A stretch of 64,000 nucleotides of DNA from Rhodococcus sp. AW25M09 (GTDB lineage: Bacteria > Actinomycetota > Actinomycetes > Mycobacteriales > Mycobacteriaceae). The stretch covers positions 96,885 through 160,884 of the forward strand of contig NZ_CAPS01000012.1 of the NCBI RefSeq assembly GCF_000333955.1, written 5' to 3'. The notes beneath the pieces were generated by a model that was given only the letters and a program-made list of their open reading frames with translations, ran no database searches and was not told the DNA's origin. Position numbers and translations under genes: made by a program. Shown here piece by piece: positions 1-8,149 of this stretch. The stretch's first letter is position 1, and the number at the start of each line of letters is the position of its first letter.

Positions 1-75
1 CCCCCACTTGCGCTTACGCTTGATCGGCGCAGCGTCGGTCGTCGCCTTCGTCGTGTTCACAGTTGCAGTGCTCAT
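1..75 (-). CDS. Second permease of polyol ABC transporter (N-terminus only)
   Basis: Only the first 25 codons are in the window; the gene runs off the left edge. Its ATG (73-75 on the reverse strand) shares one base with the TGA of the upstream permease, as expected for translationally coupled MalF/MalG-type permease pairs. The visible peptide is a cytoplasmic, basic N-terminal tail ending in KRKRKW, typical of the second (MalG-like) permease. The assignment rests on position, not on any seen domain. The ATPase of this importer is not in the window and may lie further left. Confidence 0.75.
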   Translation of the reverse strand, partial: MSTATVNTTKATTDAAPIKRKRKWG

Positions 76-1025
76 CACGCAGCCTCCTCGGTTCCGCTGA
101 AGCTCTTGAAGATCAGTCTCAGCGCCAGGGTGCTGACGATGATGGTGGCCACGACGGTGACGACGCCCATGGCCGCGGCCTGGCCGATGTCGAAGCCGAG
201 GAACGCACGCTGGTAGATGTAGAAGGGCAGGTTCGCGCTGGCCACACCGGGTCCGCCCGAGGTCATCATGTAGACGGCGTCGAACGTGTTGACGAGATAG
301 ATGGCACCGAGAACGGCACCGAGCTCGATGAATCGGCGCAGGTGCGGCAGGGTGAGCTCACGGAAGAGCTTGACCGGGCCCGCACCGTCGACCCGTGCGG
401 CCTCGGCGATGTCCTTGGGCATCGACTGCAGACCGGCGAGGATGAGTAGCATCATGAACGGAGTCCACTGCCAGATCAGGTTCGCCATGACGGCCGGCAG
501 CGGGTAACGAGAGACCCAGTCGATCTGATCCACGCCGAACGGACTGAGCGCGAAGTTGATCAGGCCGAAGACCGGATCGAACATCGTGGTCTTCCAGATC
601 AACGCACCCGCCACCGGGGTGATCAGGAACGGCGTGATCAGCAGCGTGCGGATCAGGCTGCGGCCGATGAACTTTCGGTCGAGCAGCAGCGCCAGGAACA
701 GTCCCAGAACCACCGAGATGATGACGGTTCCGACGATCATGATCACCGTGTTGAGGGCGACCTGACGGAACTGGCTGTCCTGGAAGACCGCCACATAGTT
801 GCCCACGCCGTTGAACTTCTGTGAACCCGGACGAACGAGGTTCCACGACTGCGTCGAGTAGTACAGCGTGAACAGGAACGGAACCTGCGTGACGAGGATC
901 GCGAACACCATCGCCGGCAGCAGCGGACCGCGGCGACGCCAGCCTTCTGCTTTCGAGATGGTTCTGGGTCTCGGTACGAACTCTTCGGAATCGGCGTGTG
1001 CCGACCGCGTTTCGGTGGTGGTCAT
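75..1025 (-). CDS. Polyol/sugar ABC transporter permease, MalF/MtlF type
   Basis: A 316-residue inner-membrane permease with a cytoplasmic N-tail of about 35 residues and six predicted membrane segments. The cytoplasmic EAA loop that contacts the ATPase is visible around residues 207-227 (EAARVDGAGPVKLFRELTLP, ending in the usual proline). The gene follows the binding-protein gene with a 4-base ATGA overlap and overlaps the next permease, so the three form one operon. The solute-binding partner resembles polyol-binding SmoE/MtlE proteins and polyol dehydrogenases lie divergently, so a sugar alcohol (mannitol, sorbitol or arabitol) is the likely substrate. The exact substrate cannot be read from the permease. 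Confidence 0.9.
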   Translation of the reverse strand: MTTTETRSAHADSEEFVPRPRTISKAEGWRRRGPLLPAMVFAILVTQVPFLFTLYYSTQSWNLVRPGSQKFNGVGNYVAVFQDSQFRQVALNTVIMIVGTVIISVVLGLFLALLLDRKFIGRSLIRTLLITPFLITPVAGALIWKTTMFDPVFGLINFALSPFGVDQIDWVSRYPLPAVMANLIWQWTPFMMLLILAGLQSMPKDIAEAARVDGAGPVKLFRELTLPHLRRFIELGAVLGAIYLVNTFDAVYMMTSGGPGVASANLPFYIYQRAFLGFDIGQAAAMGVVTVVATIIVSTLALRLIFKSFSGTEEAA

Positions 1026-2374
1026 CCCTGGCCCTCCTGATACGTCTTGCCGACCACTTCGGCGTACTGCTGCGCTTGTTCGAGCGCGTCATGGACGCTG
1101 ATTCGTCCTGCCACTGCTGCGCTGATCTGTTGGCTGACGCGGGTTCCCAGGTCCTGGAACTCGGGAATGGTCAGGAACTGCACTCCGGTGTAGGGAACCG
1201 GATCCACGGTCGCATTGTTCGGGTCGGCACCGTTGATCGAATCGAGGGTGATCGGGCCGTAGGCCGCGGATGCTTCCTTGTACTCGGGGATCTCGTAGGT
1301 GGACAGGCGGCTGCCGGGAGGAACTCGTTCCCAACCCAATTCGTTGCCGACCTTCTTCAGGTACTCCTTGCTGGTCATCCACGAGACGAACTTCCAGGCG
1401 TCGTCCGGATGCTCGGACGTCTTCGGGATACCGAGAGCCCAGGAATACAGCCACCCGTTGTCGCCCTTGACCGCCGACGGTGCCTTGGCGTATCCGATCT
1501 TGCCGACGACATTGCTCGACGTGGGATCCTCCAACACCGACACGGCGGATGTTGCGTCGTACCACATTGCGGTGTTTCCCTGGGAGAGCTGCGTGCCACA
1601 TTCGCTGAAACCACTTGTCGCTGCGCCGGCTTGGCCGTGCTCGCGAACCAAGTCGACGTAGAACTGAACGGCCTGTTCCACCTCTGGGCTGTCGAGCTGC
1701 GCATTCCAGTTCTCGTCGTACCACCGGCCGCCGAAGGCATTGATGACGGTATCGAGCGGAGCCAACACCTCACCCCAACCGGGCTTACCGCGCAGGCAGA
1801 TGCCCGAGACATCAGGACTGTCGAGCTTCGCTGCGGCATCGGCTACCTCCTGCCATGTCGGCTCCTCCGGCATCGTGATGCCCGCGTCCGCCATCAGATC
1901 CTTGCGATACATCAGGAACGACGACTCACCGTAGAAGGGAACCGAATACATGCTGCCCTCGTAGGACAACGACTCCTTCAACGTGGGAATGAAATCGTCC
2001 TGGTCGTAACCCGGTGTGGCATCGGCATACTCGGACAGATTGGTCAGCCACCCGTTCTCCGCCCACTGCGGAGTCTCGAAGTTGCTGATCATCACCACAT
2101 CGAACTCACCGCCGCCGGTCGCCACCGACGCCGTGATCTTCGCGCGCGCCTCGTTCTCCGACAGCGACACGAACTTCAGATTGATACCCGGATTCTCCGC
2201 CTCGAAATCCGGTGCCAGAGAAATGGCATCGGACATCTGCGAGTTCGAGACAATCGCGACGGTGATCGTCGTGCCATCACCGCCACCACCGAACGAGCCG
2301 GCTCCGGCACATCCGGACAGCACCAAGGTCGTCGCGAGCGAGGCCGCGACAGCCACTTTCGGTAAAACCCTCAC
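1022..2374 (-). CDS. Polyol-type ABC transporter substrate-binding lipoprotein
   Basis: A 450-residue extracytoplasmic solute-binding protein (family 1). The N-terminus has a short basic stretch, a hydrophobic segment and the lipobox LVLSGC with lipidation cysteine at residue 22. I chose the GTG at 2374 because it overlaps the regulator's TGA in a GTGA arrangement and a GGAAAGG ribosome site lies just upstream; the reading frame extends 18 codons further but that part overlaps the regulator gene. The mature start (TITVAIVSN...) and the FDVVMI/NFETP region resemble MtlE/SmoE mannitol and sorbitol binding proteins. It should deliver a polyol to the two permeases encoded downstream. Confidence 0.88.
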   Translation of the reverse strand: MRVLPKVAVAASLATTLVLSGCAGAGSFGGGGDGTTITVAIVSNSQMSDAISLAPDFEAENPGINLKFVSLSENEARAKITASVATGGGEFDVVMISNFETPQWAENGWLTNLSEYADATPGYDQDDFIPTLKESLSYEGSMYSVPFYGESSFLMYRKDLMADAGITMPEEPTWQEVADAAAKLDSPDVSGICLRGKPGWGEVLAPLDTVINAFGGRWYDENWNAQLDSPEVEQAVQFYVDLVREHGQAGAATSGFSECGTQLSQGNTAMWYDATSAVSVLEDPTSSNVVGKIGYAKAPSAVKGDNGWLYSWALGIPKTSEHPDDAWKFVSWMTSKEYLKKVGNELGWERVPPGSRLSTYEIPEYKEASAAYGPITLDSINGADPNNATVDPVPYTGVQFLTIPEFQDLGTRVSQQISAAVAGRISVHDALEQAQQYAEVVGKTYQEGQG

Positions 2375-3402
2375 TGAAACACCTTTCCATTCGAGGTCGC
2401 CGTTGCTCGTGATTGCTCCACGAGCCAACGGGCACTTTCGATATCGGTCACCAAGATCGACGCGAGTCCACCGCGCAGAGCACCGAGCAGCGCTTCATGT
2501 TTGCGCTTGCCGCCGGTGACGAGCACAGCGCGCTCACACGCTCTGATGGCGTCGAGCCCCACCGAGACGGTTCGGCCCGGCAGCGATCCCCCGGTGTCGT
2601 TACCGTCGGCGTCGTAGAACCGTCCGCCGATCTCGCCGACCGCACCGAGTAGGCGCAATTCGTCGAGCACATCGAGGTCGATGAAGCTGCCCTCGAACAA
2701 TGTGGTGGACGTGGAAACAGGACCGATGCCGTAGATCATCACATCGGCATCGGTCCCGGCCTTGAGTGCGCGAGAAATCCCGGAATCCTGCTCCAGTGCA
2801 ATCACTGTCGCCTGATCGGCGTACAGCGGCGCATTGAGCCTGATGGGTGTCGCCTGCAGATATGCCGCGCACCGTCCGAGGGTGTACTCGACACCGGTCT
2901 GGTAGTCGGCCGAGGTGATGGAGCCGTCGAGTTGCACCACCGCAGCACATTTCGTGGATCGAGTTCTGAGCGAGCCGGCCACCGCCACGGTCTCGGGGCC
3001 CCAGGTGAACCCGAGAACGTCGTGATCCTTGAGCCGCCGAGAGAGCAAGGTAGCTGCCGCTCGGCCGAGCGATCCGTAGCCGGAGTCCGTGCCGTCGATG
3101 AGGTCGGAGACGACCAGCACCTCGGTGAGCCCGTACTGCGTCTCGAGCTCACGCTCGACGTCGGCGTACACCGTTCCCTGCAGATCGTCGGGCACGTTGA
3201 TCTCGATCGTCACGAGCCCCTGGTTGCGTGCTCGTGCGACCAGCCTGCCTGCGGTCGGACGCGAGACGCCCAGCTTCACGGCAATCTCGGCCTGAGTCGC
3301 ACCTTCGAGGTGGTACATGGTCGCGGCGCGCAGAGCCAGGCGGAGATCCTCACCGGACCGCGAAGGCTTTGCCCCGGCGGCATCCGACGTCGATCGGTCC
3401 AT
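2371..3402 (-). CDS. SorC/DeoR-type sugar-sensing transcriptional regulator
   Basis: A 343-residue regulator: helix-turn-helix at about residues 29-60 (ATQAEIAVKLGVSRPTAGRL), then a SorC-type effector domain resembling sugar-phosphate isomerase folds (about 75-343). ATG at 3402 is preferred since AGGAGG lies four bases upstream; another in-frame start 24 bases upstream lacks such a site. It is the first gene of the minus-strand transport operon and divergent from two polyol dehydrogenase genes. By family precedent it would bind the shared intergenic region and respond to a phosphorylated sugar or polyol metabolite; the effector is not knowable from sequence. Confidence 0.87.
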   Translation of the reverse strand: MDRSTSDAAGAKPSRSGEDLRLALRAATMYHLEGATQAEIAVKLGVSRPTAGRLVARARNQGLVTIEINVPDDLQGTVYADVERELETQYGLTEVLVVSDLIDGTDSGYGSLGRAAATLLSRRLKDHDVLGFTWGPETVAVAGSLRTRSTKCAAVVQLDGSITSADYQTGVEYTLGRCAAYLQATPIRLNAPLYADQATVIALEQDSGISRALKAGTDADVMIYGIGPVSTSTTLFEGSFIDLDVLDELRLLGAVGEIGGRFYDADGNDTGGSLPGRTVSVGLDAIRACERAVLVTGGKRKHEALLGALRGGLASILVTDIESARWLVEQSRATATSNGKVFQ

Positions 3403-3419
3403 GACACCTCCTCGAATTG

Positions 3420-3452
3420 TGAGCACATTCTCAGCTCGTGTTCATCTGCTCA
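3420..3452. promoter_or_regulatory. Candidate operator in divergent polyol promoter
   Basis: The only space between the regulator (start 3402) and the dehydrogenase (start 3471) carries an inverted pair of half-sites, TGAGCA at 3420-3425 and TGCTCA at 3447-3452, centre-to-centre 27 bases. SorC regulators are usually tetramers that bind long, spaced inverted repeats, so this is a natural site for control of both transcripts. The half-sites are short; treat as a prediction. Confidence 0.4.
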
Positions 3453-3470
3453 TTAAGCTAACATTAAGGT

Positions 3471-4544
3471 GTGATCTACACAACACCCCCTCACCTCGAG
3501 CGACCTGTGCCACAGTCGATGCAGGCCAGCGTGCTCACCGGCGTCCACGAGATACGCATGGAAGACCGGCCGGTTCCCGACCCGGCCCCGGACGAGGTAC
3601 TCGTCCAGGTCACGGCAGTCGGGGTCTGCGGTTCGGACGCGCATTACTACCGCGAGGGACGGATCGGCGACTATGTCGTCGACGGTCCGCTCGTACTCGG
3701 ACACGAGGCGGCAGGGATCATCGTCGCCGTGGGGTCCGCAGTCGCCGACACCCGCGTCGGGCAGCGTGTGTCCATCGAGCCGCAGCGACCCGATCCCACC
3801 AGCAGTCAATCCCGCGCCGGCCGCTACAACCTCTGCCCGGCGATGGAATTCTTCGCGACGCCGCCCATCGACGGCGCGCTCGCCGAGTACGTGCTGATCC
3901 AATCGACGTTCGCGCACGAGGTTCCCGAGAACATCTCCGACGAGGCCGCGGCTCTCTTCGAGCCCCTGTCCGTCGGTATCGCATCGGCGCAGAAGGCGCG
4001 GATCACGCCTGGTTCGAGCGTCCTCATCGCGGGCGCAGGCCCCGTCGGACTCGTCACCGCGCAGGTTGCGCGCGCATTCGGAGCCACCGAGGTCATCGTC
4101 ACCGACCTCGACGCCTCCCGCCGAGCCAACGCGACGACATTCGGTGCTACCCGGGTCCTCGATCCCACCGCCGAGGACGTGCAGTCCCTGACGGTCGACG
4201 CGTTCATCGACGCCTCCGGCGCCGCGCGAGCCGTGTTCGACGGCATTCACGCGGTCCGGCCCGCCGGTACCGTCGTCCTCGTCGGAATGGGCGGATCGGA
4301 CTACCCACTGCCGATCTCGGTGATCCAGAACCGCGAGCTGGTACTCACCGGAGTGTTTCGATACGCCAACACATGGCCCATCGCACGGGCATTGGTGGCG
4401 TCGGGCATGGTGGATCTCGACGCAATGGTGACGGCGCGGTTCGGGCTCGATCGCGTCGAGGATGCACTGAACGCCGACAAGCAGCCCGGGAGTATCAAAG
4501 CTGTTGTCATACCCGGTTTTCGAGAAGATGGAGAGAACGCATGA
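3471..4544 (+). CDS. Zinc-containing polyol dehydrogenase (MDR family)
   Basis: Medium-chain NAD-dependent alcohol dehydrogenase of the sorbitol/xylitol/L-threonine dehydrogenase type, about 357 residues from the GTG at 3471. A shorter ATG start at 3519 (MQASV...) is possible; neither has a strong ribosome site. Catalytic zinc ligands are visible: C53 in GVCGSD, H78-E79 in GHEAAG. The Rossmann motif GAGPVG follows near residue 185. The structural-zinc lobe is degenerate: the usual four spaced cysteines are reduced to RAGRYNLC. It would oxidise a sugar alcohol to a ketose. It overlaps the next dehydrogenase by 4 bases, so the two are coexpressed. Confidence 0.88.
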   Translation: MIYTTPPHLERPVPQSMQASVLTGVHEIRMEDRPVPDPAPDEVLVQVTAVGVCGSDAHYYREGRIGDYVVDGPLVLGHEAAGIIVAVGSAVADTRVGQRVSIEPQRPDPTSSQSRAGRYNLCPAMEFFATPPIDGALAEYVLIQSTFAHEVPENISDEAAALFEPLSVGIASAQKARITPGSSVLIAGAGPVGLVTAQVARAFGATEVIVTDLDASRRANATTFGATRVLDPTAEDVQSLTVDAFIDASGAARAVFDGIHAVRPAGTVVLVGMGGSDYPLPISVIQNRELVLTGVFRYANTWPIARALVASGMVDLDAMVTARFGLDRVEDALNADKQPGSIKAVVIPGFREDGENA

Positions 4545-6016
4545 AGCTTCGGTCGAACAGTCTCTCAGAGATCCACAGTGACGTCGAGGTACCGACCTAC
4601 GACCGCAGTGCGGTCACTGCGGGGATCGTGCACTTCGGTGTCGGCGGCTTCCACCGCGCCCACCAGGCGATGTATGTCGACCGCCTGCTCGAGCGCGGCG
4701 AGGCGTCGGACTGGGGCATCTGCGGGGTGGGCGTGCTGTCGCACGATCGGAAGATGAAAGAGGTGATGGATCAACAGGATTGCCTCTACACCCTGGCCCT
4801 CAAGCACTCCGATGGCACCTGGGAGACGCGGGTCATCGGGTCGATCGTGGAGTACCTGTTCGCCCCCGAGGATCCCGAGGCGGTCATCGAGAAGATGGCG
4901 TCCGAGGCCGTGAAGATCGTCTCGCTCACCATCACCGAGGGCGGCTACAACTTCTCGGCGACGACGGGTGAGTTCGACGCCGAGAACCCCGCGATCGTGG
5001 CCGATCTCGCGGACGACTCCGTTCCGGCCACGACTTTCGGGCTCGTCGTCGAGGCGTTGGCGCGGCGCAAGGATCGTGGCATGAGGCCGTTCACGATCAT
5101 GTCCTGCGACAACATCGAGGGTAACGGCCACATCGCGAAGTCGACGTTCATCGCGTTCGCCCGGTTGAAGAATTCGGATCTCGCGGACTGGATCGAGTCA
5201 GAGGCCACGTTCCCCAATTCCATGGTGGACCGCATCACTCCGGTGACCACTCCCGAAGTGATGCAAGAGCTGTCCGATCGCTACGGCATAGAGGATGCGT
5301 GGCCGGTCGCAGCCGAACCGTTCACGCAATGGGCACTCGAGGATGCGTTCACGCTCGGTCGTCCGCAGTTCGAGAACGTCGGCGTGCAGGTGGTCGAGGA
5401 CGTCACTCCCTACGAGTTGATGAAACTGCGACTGCTCAACGCCAGCCACCAGGCCCTGGCGTATTTCGGCTACCTCAGCGGATACCGTCTCGTGCACGAG
5501 GTCTGTCAGGACTCACTGTTCGCGGAGTTCCTCCTGGCCTACATGGACGAGGAGGCGACGCCGACGCTGCAGCCGGTGCCCGGCATCGACCTGGCCGACT
5601 ACAAGCAGACGTTGATCGAGCGCTTCTCCAACCCCGAAATCCGCGACACCGTGGCACGACTGTGTGCTGAATCCTCGGATCGAATTCCCAAGTGGCTGTT
5701 GCCCGTAATTCGAAAGAACCTCGACACCGGCGGAGAGATCGTTCGGTCCACCGCCGTCGTGGCGAGCTGGGCGCGCTACGCCGAGGCCGTCGACGAATCC
5801 GGCGAGCCGATCGAGATCGTCGACCAGCTGAAGGATTCACTGGTGCCGATCGCGCAGAGTCAGGGCGAGGATCCCACGGCGTTCATCGCCAACCGCGCGG
5901 TGTTCGGGGACCTGATCGACAACGAACGATTCGTCGCCGAATACACGAAACAGCTTGCATCACTCCACGAGAACGGCGCGCGCGCAACCCTCGAGGCGCT
6001 CAGGTCGACTCACTGA
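4541..6016 (+). CDS. Mannitol 2-dehydrogenase family polyol dehydrogenase
   Basis: A 491-residue long-chain polyol dehydrogenase, the normal length of mannitol 2-dehydrogenases. The N-terminal Rossmann region has GVGGFHRAHQ; the C-terminal catalytic domain shows the family motif K-x5-N-x2-H in KLRLLNASHQ. It oxidises a hexitol or pentitol (mannitol or arabitol are the usual substrates) to the ketose with NAD. ATG at 4541 overlaps the upstream stop (ATGA). The frame is open far upstream of this ATG, but that part overlaps the zinc dehydrogenase in another frame and is not coding. Fructuronate or tagaturonate reductase is the main alternative within the family; the polyol transporter next door favours a sugar alcohol. 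Confidence 0.9.
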   Translation: MKLRSNSLSEIHSDVEVPTYDRSAVTAGIVHFGVGGFHRAHQAMYVDRLLERGEASDWGICGVGVLSHDRKMKEVMDQQDCLYTLALKHSDGTWETRVIGSIVEYLFAPEDPEAVIEKMASEAVKIVSLTITEGGYNFSATTGEFDAENPAIVADLADDSVPATTFGLVVEALARRKDRGMRPFTIMSCDNIEGNGHIAKSTFIAFARLKNSDLADWIESEATFPNSMVDRITPVTTPEVMQELSDRYGIEDAWPVAAEPFTQWALEDAFTLGRPQFENVGVQVVEDVTPYELMKLRLLNASHQALAYFGYLSGYRLVHEVCQDSLFAEFLLAYMDEEATPTLQPVPGIDLADYKQTLIERFSNPEIRDTVARLCAESSDRIPKWLLPVIRKNLDTGGEIVRSTAVVASWARYAEAVDESGEPIEIVDQLKDSLVPIAQSQGEDPTAFIANRAVFGDLIDNERFVAEYTKQLASLHENGARATLEALRSTH

Positions 6017-6665
6017 ATCGCTCGGTGTCCTTGACCTGACCGGAGACGATGACGGTATCGCCCTCGGCGATCACCGTCTCGGCCGTGGCGTAGGTGAATC
6101 CTTCGCCCGGCCGCTTGACCGCGACGACGGTGACGCGATACTTGGTGCGAATCACACTCTCGCCCAGCTTTTTTCCGATGATCGAGGCCGGCGGTGAGGT
6201 CTTGACCATCGCGAAGCCGTCGTCGAATTCGATGTAGTCCATCATCCGGCCGTGCACCAGGTGGGCGACCCGCTTGCCCATGTCGTGCTCGGGCCGCACC
6301 ACGTGGTGGACGCCGATCTGGGTGAGGATCTTGGCGTGCGCGTTGCTGATCGCCTTGGCCCAGATGTTGGAGACGGAGAGGTTGATCAGCGCGGACGCCG
6401 TCAGCAGGCTCGCCTCCAGATCGGATCCGATGCCCACGACGGCACGGTCGTACTCGTGCACGGACAGCTGCCGTAGCGACTCCTCGTCGGTGGTATCGGC
6501 GACGGCCGCATGAGTGAGTCGATCCGAGACACGTTGCACCACAGCCGCGTCGGTGTCGATCCCCAGGACCTCGACGCCCTGGCCCATCAGTTCCAGTGCC
6601 AGCGACTTACCGAAGCGGCCGAGACCGAGGACGACGACAACATCGGAGGACGGTTTCCTAGCCAA
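6000..6665 (-). CDS. trkA: Potassium uptake regulatory subunit TrkA/KtrA
   Basis: A 221-residue cytoplasmic gating subunit: an RCK_N Rossmann domain with GLGRFG near the start and a C-terminal TrkA_C domain (VIRTKYRVTVVAVKRPG region). The family binds NAD(H) or nucleotides and opens the membrane subunit TrkH. I chose the TTG at 6665, which overlaps the trkH stop by 8 bases and has GGAAAGG upstream; longer starts would sit inside trkH. Its last 17 bases overlap the convergent polyol dehydrogenase gene. Confidence 0.88.
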   Translation of the reverse strand: MARKPSSDVVVVLGLGRFGKSLALELMGQGVEVLGIDTDAAVVQRVSDRLTHAAVADTTDEESLRQLSVHEYDRAVVGIGSDLEASLLTASALINLSVSNIWAKAISNAHAKILTQIGVHHVVRPEHDMGKRVAHLVHGRMMDYIEFDDGFAMVKTSPPASIIGKKLGESVIRTKYRVTVVAVKRPGEGFTYATAETVIAEGDTVIVSGQVKDTERFSEST

Positions 6666-8034
6666 TGAACGGCCTTTCCGTGGGGAGCGTGTAACGCCGA
6701 CCGCGGTCGCGGGCGGCAAGGGCGCTGACCAGGGTGATGGACCCGATGCGGCCCAGGTACATCAGGACGATCAGAATCACCTGCCCCCAGCCGGGCAACT
6801 GTGCGGTGATCCCGGTGGACAGTCCCACCGTGGCGAACGCGGAGACCACCTCGAACAGCAGCGCGTCGAGGTCGAATTCGGTGCCCTCCAGCAATGCCAC
6901 GACCGGCAGCATGACCAACGCGACCCCGATCAGCGCGACGGTCAATGCCTGGCGCTGCACGCGCGCATCGATCCGACGATCGAATACCGTCACCTCACGG
7001 TCACCACGAATCTCGGCCAGGATCACGAACAGCAGGAGTGCGAACGTGGTGACCTTGATGCCACCCGCCGTGCCGCCGCTACCACCACCGATGAACATCA
7101 GGACGTCGGTGATCAGCAGCGTCGCGTTGTCCACATCCGCGTAGTCGACACTGTTGAATCCGGCGGTTCGGGGCATGGTGCCCTGGAACGTCGCGACGAG
7201 CATCTTGTCCCAGAAGCCGAACCCGCCCAGCGTGCGGGACCACTCGAAGGCCAACACCACAGTCGGTCCGAGGACCAGCAGAACGCCGGTGACGGTCAAC
7301 GTCATCCGGGTGTGCAAGGACCAGCGCCGATGCGGTCGACGACCACGAGCACGGGAGCGAACACGGCGGGCGATCTCGAACAGAACCGGGAATCCGATGC
7401 CTCCCAGCACCACGGCCGCCAACAGTGGGACACAGATCCACGGGTCGGTGGCGAACCCGATCATGCTGTCGCTGAACAGCGCGAACCCGGCGTTGTTGAA
7501 CGCCGAGACGGCATGAAAGATCCCCAACCACAGTGCGCGACCGAGCGGCTCGTCGTACCCGAAGAAGAAGCGCGCCGCCAGCGCTGTCGCGACGACACTC
7601 TCGATGATCAGGCTGGTGCGGAACACCCCGACGACGACACTCCTGACGTCGCCCAAACCCGAGGTACGTACCTCGGCGGCCGCATTGAGCCTGCCGCGCA
7701 GACCGATTCGATCGGCGAGAAACAGCCCTACCAGGGACGCGATCGTCATGATCCCGAACCCACCGATCTGGATCAGCCCGAGGATCACCCCCTGCCCGAA
7801 ACCCGACCAGTACACCGGAGTGTCCACCACGATCAGGCCCGTCAAACTGACCGCGGAGGTGGACGTGAACAAGGCCTCCAGAACACCGGGCTCGCGCCCG
7901 GTCTGGGTGGCACCTGGAATCAGCAGTACGGCCGCGCCGAACACGATGGCCAGCGCGAATCCCGCCGCCATGACCCGAACCGGCGTCGGTCTGAAGACCG
8001 CGGACCACCGCGATGCCTGGTGAGCGTCTGCCAC
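6658..8034 (-). CDS. trkH: Potassium transporter TrkH/KtrB family
   Basis: About 458 residues with the four pore-loop repeats of the Trk/Ktr superfamily; the filter segments are recognisable as STSAVSLTG, NNAGFALFSD, RTAGFNSVDY and ATVGLSTG. It imports K+ with TrkA, encoded with 8 bases of overlap. The start is uncertain. The frame stays open to 8133, but that extension lies in an inverted-repeat element (8061-8141), so I prefer the GTG at 8034, which has a TACTGT -10-like hexamer seven bases upstream, compatible with leaderless translation. A start at 8109 is the main alternative. Confidence 0.88.
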   Translation of the reverse strand: MADAHQASRWSAVFRPTPVRVMAAGFALAIVFGAAVLLIPGATQTGREPGVLEALFTSTSAVSLTGLIVVDTPVYWSGFGQGVILGLIQIGGFGIMTIASLVGLFLADRIGLRGRLNAAAEVRTSGLGDVRSVVVGVFRTSLIIESVVATALAARFFFGYDEPLGRALWLGIFHAVSAFNNAGFALFSDSMIGFATDPWICVPLLAAVVLGGIGFPVLFEIARRVRSRARGRRPHRRWSLHTRMTLTVTGVLLVLGPTVVLAFEWSRTLGGFGFWDKMLVATFQGTMPRTAGFNSVDYADVDNATLLITDVLMFIGGGSGGTAGGIKVTTFALLLFVILAEIRGDREVTVFDRRIDARVQRQALTVALIGVALVMLPVVALLEGTEFDLDALLFEVVSAFATVGLSTGITAQLPGWGQVILIVLMYLGRIGSITLVSALAARDRGRRYTLPTERPFIG

Positions 8035-8060
8035 CCGGGAAACAGTACTGTGCGCTCCGC

Positions 8061-8141
8061 GCAGTGGTGTGGCGAAGCCCACGGGTCGTTCCGCAAGCTC
8101 CACTCCCATGGGCCGCCAGGTGCACTTAAGCACACCACTGC
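8061..8141. repeat. Long-looped inverted repeat upstream of trkH
   Basis: GCAGTGGTGTG at 8061-8071 and its exact reverse complement at 8131-8141 enclose 59 bases. The right-hand end, read on the minus strand, resembles the left arm of the palindrome at 38818 (GCAGTGGTG-x-G-x-TTA-x-GTGC), and bases 8083-8107 resemble the tandem repeat near maltokinase at 40768. It looks like a composite of repeated intergenic elements lying between the kinase stop and trkH. Confidence 0.5.
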
Positions 8142-8149
8142 CGCCGGCA

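Noticed and set aside
3317..4540. N-terminal extension of the mannitol-type dehydrogenase frame
   Set aside because: It overlaps the zinc dehydrogenase out of frame and is arginine-rich; the ATG at 4541 overlaps the upstream stop and begins the family homology.
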